Source: GCA-2718815 sp963578105
Lineage (GTDB): Bacteria; Planctomycetota; Planctomycetia; Pirellulales; Pirellulaceae
Direction of reading: 5' to 3'
Length of the DNA: 11,435 nucleotides
Assembly (NCBI GenBank): GCA_963578105.1
Contig: CAUZBP010000120.1
Coordinates: forward strand, 1-11,435
Position numbers and translations under genes: made by a program. Below the pieces are notes generated by a model. That model made no database searches. It was not told the DNA's origin and saw nothing but the letters and a program-made list of their open reading frames with translations. Of this stretch, positions 7,345-11,435 are shown in pieces. The stretch's first letter is position 1. Each line of letters starts with the position of its first letter.

Positions 7345-7398
7345 TACCGCCTGCCAAAACTCATCCATCTTTCGAATAGGCAATTAACGGACGATGTC

Positions 7399-10300
7399 AT
7401 GCCTGTGACCCGTCGCACCCTGGTTTGGGCTTGTGCCTTGGTTCTGATGGCCAATGGTGCGTGGGGTGCTGCGGATCCTGTCATTCAGCCGGCGGCGGAC
7501 GCTCCGCAGCCGATGTCCCCGGAACAGAGCGCTGAAAAAATGCAGCTGCCGGCAGGCTTCCGGATTGAACTGGTCGCCAGCGAGCCCCTTGTCGCCGAAC
7601 CCACTTGCGTAGCTTTTGACGAGTACGGACGGTTCTTCGTGTGCGAGCTTCATGGGTACAACCTGGAAGGCCACCTGGATGTCGTAGAACTGAACAAGAC
7701 GGGAAAGCTGGACACGAGGGTCCGGAGGATTCGTTGGGAGCGGGTTGAAAACCAACGGATTGCGGAAGAAACAAGGAAAAATCAATACGGCACGGTGAAG
7801 CTTCTGAGGGATCTGGACGGTGACGGCCGCATGGACCAGGCACACGTCTGGGCGGACCGGATCCCGACGTGTTACGGAATTGTTCCTGCACGTGACGGAG
7901 TGATTGTGGTGTGCGCGCCGGACATTCTTTTTCTGGCGGACCGTGACGGTGACGGGAAGGCGGAAATTCGGGAAACGCTGTTTACCGGGTTTCGTGTCGA
8001 GTTGTTGGAACGCAGTATCAATAATCCGCGCTGGGGACTGGACAATTGGATCTATGTTGGTGCTGGAGGTGGAGGTGGCACGATCCGGGGTCCCCGACTT
8101 GCCGCCCCGGTTGAAGTTGGCGACACCGATTTTCGTATGAAAGCCGATGGCACCGCTATTGAACCGGTGCATGGAAAAGTCCGCACGTTCGGCATGACGA
8201 TGAACCACATCGGCGACCGGTTTCCGTCCACGTCCCGTCCCCTCAACTACGCCCTCCCGTTGCCATACCACTACATGAAACGCAACCCCCACGTGGTGAC
8301 CCCCGAGGCGAGTCGGATCGCAGCCAGCTTCTCCCGGGCTTATGGTATCAGCCGCCCCCATCCCTGGCGGGTGAAACGAGGTCAGGATCCGGACTGGGTC
8401 AACTTCTATGGCAAGGGTGAAACCGCGAGCGGCTACTTTACGGGTGGCTCTGGAGGTGAGATCTACATGGCGGATCGGTTCCCGCCGGATTATCGAGGCA
8501 ATTTTTTTTCGTGCGAATCTTCGCAGAACCTTATCAACCGTGCGATTCTCGAGCGGGACGGGGCTGGCTACCGGGCTCACCGTGCGGCCGGCGAAACCGA
8601 GTCCGAATTTCTGGCATCGACCGACCAGTGGTTTCGGCCGGTCAATTTACGAACCGGGCCGGATGGGGCACTGTACATTGTCGATATGTATCGTGAAATC
8701 ATTGAGGACTACTCAGCGATTCCGCGGTTCCTGCAACAGCAGTACGGCGTGATCAAAGGAAGCGATTACGGCAGGATTTGGCGTCTGGTGGCAGGAACGG
8801 ACACAAGGTCCGAAAACGTTCCACTGAATGAAATGACAACGGGCCAACTGGTTCAGGCCACGGGCCATGCGAATGCCTGGTGGCGACAGACGGCGCAGCG
8901 CGTGCTGATTGAACGTGGCGACCGAACGGCCGTTCCCGCCCTGCTGGCACAGGTGCGACGCGGCAGGACGACGCCCGCGCGCCTGCACGCCCTTTATACC
9001 CTGGATGGTTTGGGAGAACTGGCACCTGCGGAGGTGACGGCCGCCTTGAGTGATTCCAGTTACGCGGTCCGGATGCATGCCTTGCGGTTGGCCGACCGTT
9101 GGTTGGGAACCCGTGAAGATGTGTTGGCGAAGGTGCTGGCGATGTCCGGCGACACGGATCCGAAAGTCCGTTTACAACTGGCCATGTCGCTGGGGGAAAC
9201 ATCCGATCCACGCGCTTTCAAGGCCCTCTTGGAGCTGGCACACACCCGGGGTGATGAACGTTGGATGCGCGCTGCCATTCTCAGTTCGGTGCGCCAATCG
9301 GCTGGAAGGCTGCTGGTGGCCATATTGAACGAAGAGTCCCTGACTGCCGGTGACCGGTCGGTTCTGTCCTGGCTGGCAACGACAATGATGGCTCGCGAAG
9401 AAGCTGGCCACGTGTCCCTGGTCCTGGACTCTTTCTCCCACCATGACGACGACGTACAGGTCGCCTGTTTGCAAGGTTTACTGATTGGTCTGTCTCCCGG
9501 TGAAGCGTCCGGTCCCCTCTTGACGGCCAACTGGGACAGCCTCACGAGGCTTTTGAAGAGCCAATCGGGCGAGGTGCGGACCCTTGCCCTGCAACTCGCT
9601 GCGCGCCTCGGTCTGCAGACGGTAGAAATGGAACGTGCTTTTCAAAAAGCGGCACAGCAGGCCCTTGAGGAAGACGCTCCGAACGACCGGCGCCGGAAAG
9701 CAATCCAGCTTTTGGCCGATGCACCCTACGCAATTCTTTCGGTAACCGCGTTAGAACTGTTGGACGTGCGGCAACCGGTTGCGTTACAGAAAGCGGCCAT
9801 TGAGGCACTCGGCACATCAGCTGGCCCGCGTGTCGGGGTGGTGCTCATGGAAGGCTGGACCGGGTTCACACCCCAGGTACGGCAGGCCGTACTCAAAGTG
9901 GTTTTCAGTCGCGAAGACCGGTTGCCAGCCCTGTTGGATGCGATGGAAGCGAAACGAATTCGCCAGGATGACGTCAATGACTTGCAGTGGCAGCAATTGC
10001 TGCAATCCCGCCACGCGCGGATTGCGACCAGGGCCAGGAGTTTATTTGACCAGACGGGGGCTGATGCGCAAATGCAAGACAGAATCGACCGTTACCAGCA
10101 GGCGCTGGTTGGTGATCGCAACGTCGACAACGGCAGACAGGTATTCGCAAAAAACTGCCTGGCCTGCCACAAAATTAAGGAAGAGGGACAACAGGTGGGA
10201 CCTCCCTTGGGGAGTGTTGTGAACAAGCCGGATGAAGCAATTTTGCTGGACATACTTTATCCCAGCGGCCACATTGAGTCCGAATATACCAGTTACGTTG

Positions 10301-10545
10301 TGGTGACCCAGCGCGGCCGAATCTTTACGGGCATCCTCACTTCGGACTCAGCCACCAGTATTGTGCTGTTGCGCGACAAGGGCTTGACGGACACCGTGTT
10401 GAGGACCGATATCGAATCGATGACGGCGTCCGGCATGTCACTGATGCCGTCGGATGTACACAAAGTAGTCAGTCCGCAGGACGTCGCCGACCTGATTGCC
10501 TACCTGCGTGAGGTTTTTGGACCTGTGAACTCCGTTGAAGAGTGA
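7399..10545 (+). CDS. Secreted PVC-type dehydrogenase / HEAT / cytochrome c fusion protein
   Basis: This 1048-residue protein belongs to the large planctomycete/verrucomicrobial family with an N-terminal putative dehydrogenase propeller and a C-terminal heme domain. A signal peptide spans about residues 1-23 (Arg5-Arg6, hydrophobic 7-18, likely cleavage after AWG). The propeller occupies about 45-465 and contains two calcium-loop-like motifs, DLDGDGRMD (138-146) and DRDGDGKAE (181-189). HEAT-like helical repeats follow (about 475-890). The C-terminal domain (about 905-1045) has the heme-attachment motif CLACH (Cys920, Cys923, His924) and SLMPSD (1014-1019), where Met1016 is the likely second heme ligand. 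It probably works in the periplasm or at the membrane, oxidising a sugar or alcohol and passing electrons to the heme; the substrate is unknown. The ATG at 7399 is chosen because it gives the signal peptide directly; the open frame runs 80 codons further up but crosses the promoter. It is convergent with the DUF1501 gene, 75 bases apart, with no clear terminator between. Confidence 0.92.
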   Translation: MPVTRRTLVWACALVLMANGAWGAADPVIQPAADAPQPMSPEQSAEKMQLPAGFRIELVASEPLVAEPTCVAFDEYGRFFVCELHGYNLEGHLDVVELNKTGKLDTRVRRIRWERVENQRIAEETRKNQYGTVKLLRDLDGDGRMDQAHVWADRIPTCYGIVPARDGVIVVCAPDILFLADRDGDGKAEIRETLFTGFRVELLERSINNPRWGLDNWIYVGAGGGGGTIRGPRLAAPVEVGDTDFRMKADGTAIEPVHGKVRTFGMTMNHIGDRFPSTSRPLNYALPLPYHYMKRNPHVVTPEASRIAASFSRAYGISRPHPWRVKRGQDPDWVNFYGKGETASGYFTGGSGGEIYMADRFPPDYRGNFFSCESSQNLINRAILERDGAGYRAHRAAGETESEFLASTDQWFRPVNLRTGPDGALYIVDMYREIIEDYSAIPRFLQQQYGVIKGSDYGRIWRLVAGTDTRSENVPLNEMTTGQLVQATGHANAWWRQTAQRVLIERGDRTAVPALLAQVRRGRTTPARLHALYTLDGLGELAPAEVTAALSDSSYAVRMHALRLADRWLGTREDVLAKVLAMSGDTDPKVRLQLAMSLGETSDPRAFKALLELAHTRGDERWMRAAILSSVRQSAGRLLVAILNEESLTAGDRSVLSWLATTMMAREEAGHVSLVLDSFSHHDDDVQVACLQGLLIGLSPGEASGPLLTANWDSLTRLLKSQSGEVRTLALQLAARLGLQTVEMERAFQKAAQQALEEDAPNDRRRKAIQLLADAPYAILSVTALELLDVRQPVALQKAAIEALGTSAGPRVGVVLMEGWTGFTPQVRQAVLKVVFSREDRLPALLDAMEAKRIRQDDVNDLQWQQLLQSRHARIATRARSLFDQTGADAQMQDRIDRYQQALVGDRNVDNGRQVFAKNCLACHKIKEEGQQVGPPLGSVVNKPDEAILLDILYPSGHIESEYTSYVVVTQRGRIFTGILTSDSATSIVLLRDKGLTDTVLRTDIESMTASGMSLMPSDVHKVVSPQDVADLIAYLREVFGPVNSVEE

Positions 10546-10620
10546 CGCCGGGCCAAGTGGTGACGGCCGCCTCCCTTTTGTGCAGTGTTTGTCAGGGCGT
10601 GTCCAGAAGAAGTCCTCTAC

Positions 10621-11435
10621 CTAAGCTAGGATCTCCGTGACCACCCTGCCCGCCTGACCGGAAAGGAGCGAATCCTCCTGCCCGTTACGTTGGTAGGACA
10701 ACTGCCCGGGGTCGAGACCCAGAAGGTGCAGGAGGGTGGCATGGTAATCATAGTGATTGACGGGATTCTCGACCGCGAGGTGACCGAATTCGTCAGTGTT
10801 TCCGTAGGTGCAGCCCCCGCGGAAACCTCCTCCGGCCAACCACATGCTGAAGCCGTAGGTGTTGTGGTCGCGACCGATCTGATCGCGGCCGGCATCGTTT
10901 TGAATCACCGGCAAACGGCCCATTTCACCGCCCCAGTGCACGATCGTGCTATCGAGCATCCCGCGTTGTTTCAGGTCGATCATCAGGCCGGCGATCGGTT
11001 GGTCGGTTTTGAGACAGGCTGCCGGTAGAGCGCCGACGATTTTTTTGTGGTGGTCCCAATACTGATTCTGGGTGAATAGTTGGATGAATCGTACACCCCG
11101 TTCAATCAGGCGGCGGGCGATTAAACAGCGCGTGCCGTACTCCTGCGTTTCCTTCCGATCGATGCCATACAGGCGATGCGTGGCTAAGGTTTCGTGCCGG
11201 ATGTCGAGCGCCTCCAGGGCTGCCGTCTGCATGCGTGCAGCAAGCTCGTAATTGGCGATCCGGGCCTGCAGTTCTCCGCGGTCGGAGTGCTCGGTAACGT
11301 GTTCGCGGTTGAGCCGCTGCAGGAAATCGAGATAGTTGCGTTGCGTACGGCCGCGCAGTTGGCTGGGGGCTTCGAGGTTCAGGATTCGTGGCTCCCGGGG
11401 GCGAATGACATTCCCCTGGTACAGCGAGGGTAGCC
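10621..11435 (-). CDS. DUF1501 family protein, C-terminal part
   Basis: About 271 codons of a DUF1501 protein are visible, and the gene continues past the right edge. DUF1501 proteins are abundant in planctomycetes, are usually exported by the Tat pathway, and belong to the alkaline phosphatase/sulfatase-like fold group. The visible part begins in LPSLYQGN (11411-11434), a segment expected mid-protein. It contains RGVRFIQLF (about 11077-11103), CLKTDQPIAGL (about 10981-11013), WGGEMGR (10915-10935), GRDHN (10861-10875), TDEFGHLAVE and HYDYHATLLHLLGLDP. These carry the Asp, Glu and His residues typical of the family's metal site. An ATG at 11232 is internal and not the real start, because family-matching sequence continues upstream of it. 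In planctomycetes this gene often follows a DUF1549/DUF1553 cytochrome gene; here that partner would lie to the right. Its enzymatic activity is not established. Confidence 0.92.
   Translation of the reverse strand, partial: LPSLYQGNVIRPREPRILNLEAPSQLRGRTQRNYLDFLQRLNREHVTEHSDRGELQARIANYELAARMQTAALEALDIRHETLATHRLYGIDRKETQEYGTRCLIARRLIERGVRFIQLFTQNQYWDHHKKIVGALPAACLKTDQPIAGLMIDLKQRGMLDSTIVHWGGEMGRLPVIQNDAGRDQIGRDHNTYGFSMWLAGGGFRGGCTYGNTDEFGHLAVENPVNHYDYHATLLHLLGLDPGQLSYQRNGQEDSLLSGQAGRVVTEILA

Noticed and set aside
7159..7398. 80-codon upstream extension of the heme-protein frame
   Set aside because: It would cross the consensus promoter, lacks family similarity and would bury the signal peptide inside the protein.
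7384..8580. 398-codon open frame on the minus strand opposite the heme-protein gene
   Set aside because: A shadow of the plus-strand gene: no domain, and the plus strand carries clear family motifs throughout.
10546..10620. Shared terminator between the convergent heme-protein and DUF1501 genes
   Set aside because: Only 4-bp GGCC pairings are visible and no T-run follows a stem on either strand.

Overview
The window most likely comes from a planctomycete (phylum Planctomycetota). Four gene families point that way: an ECF-type sigma factor next to a zinc-finger/Ser-Thr kinase/TPR protein, a secreted PVC-type dehydrogenase/HEAT/cytochrome c fusion protein, a DUF1501 protein, and a BNR sialidase-like protein. 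All are hallmarks of the large planctomycete accessory genomes. No phage, transposase, CRISPR, tRNA or rRNA was found.

Layout: 1-140 holds the tail of an unidentified upstream unit and a strong plus-strand hairpin terminator (111-138). 140-1001 has no gene I can support; it contains a few hairpins and a more AT-rich stretch. From 1002 to 7182 everything lies on the minus strand. Read in the direction of transcription, it runs: sialidase-like protein (7182-6415, start unclear), M81/MlrC-like metallopeptidase (6297-4801), a 365-base intergenic region with two palindromic elements, ECF-type sigma factor (4435-3821), and zinc-finger/kinase/TPR protein (3776-1002). On the plus strand, a promoter with consensus hexamers (7315-7344) precedes a 1048-residue secreted heme protein (7399-10545). 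The minus-strand DUF1501 gene (stop at 10621) converges on it and runs off the right edge.

How the genes may work together: the sigma factor and kinase are 44 bases apart and form a typical planctomycete signalling pair. The kinase's N-terminal HxxxCxxC motif resembles anti-sigma zinc fingers, so it may control the neighbouring sigma factor. The sialidase-like, M81 and heme-dehydrogenase proteins fit degradation of glycans or peptides and oxidation of their products, but no substrate can be named from the sequence.

I did not find a clearly new system. The points most worth a second look are the sialidase-like gene without a conventional start codon, which faces the heme-protein promoter; the inverted repeats woven through that promoter; the LacI-type operator-like palindrome at 4638-4651; and the unexplained 860-base region at the left end.
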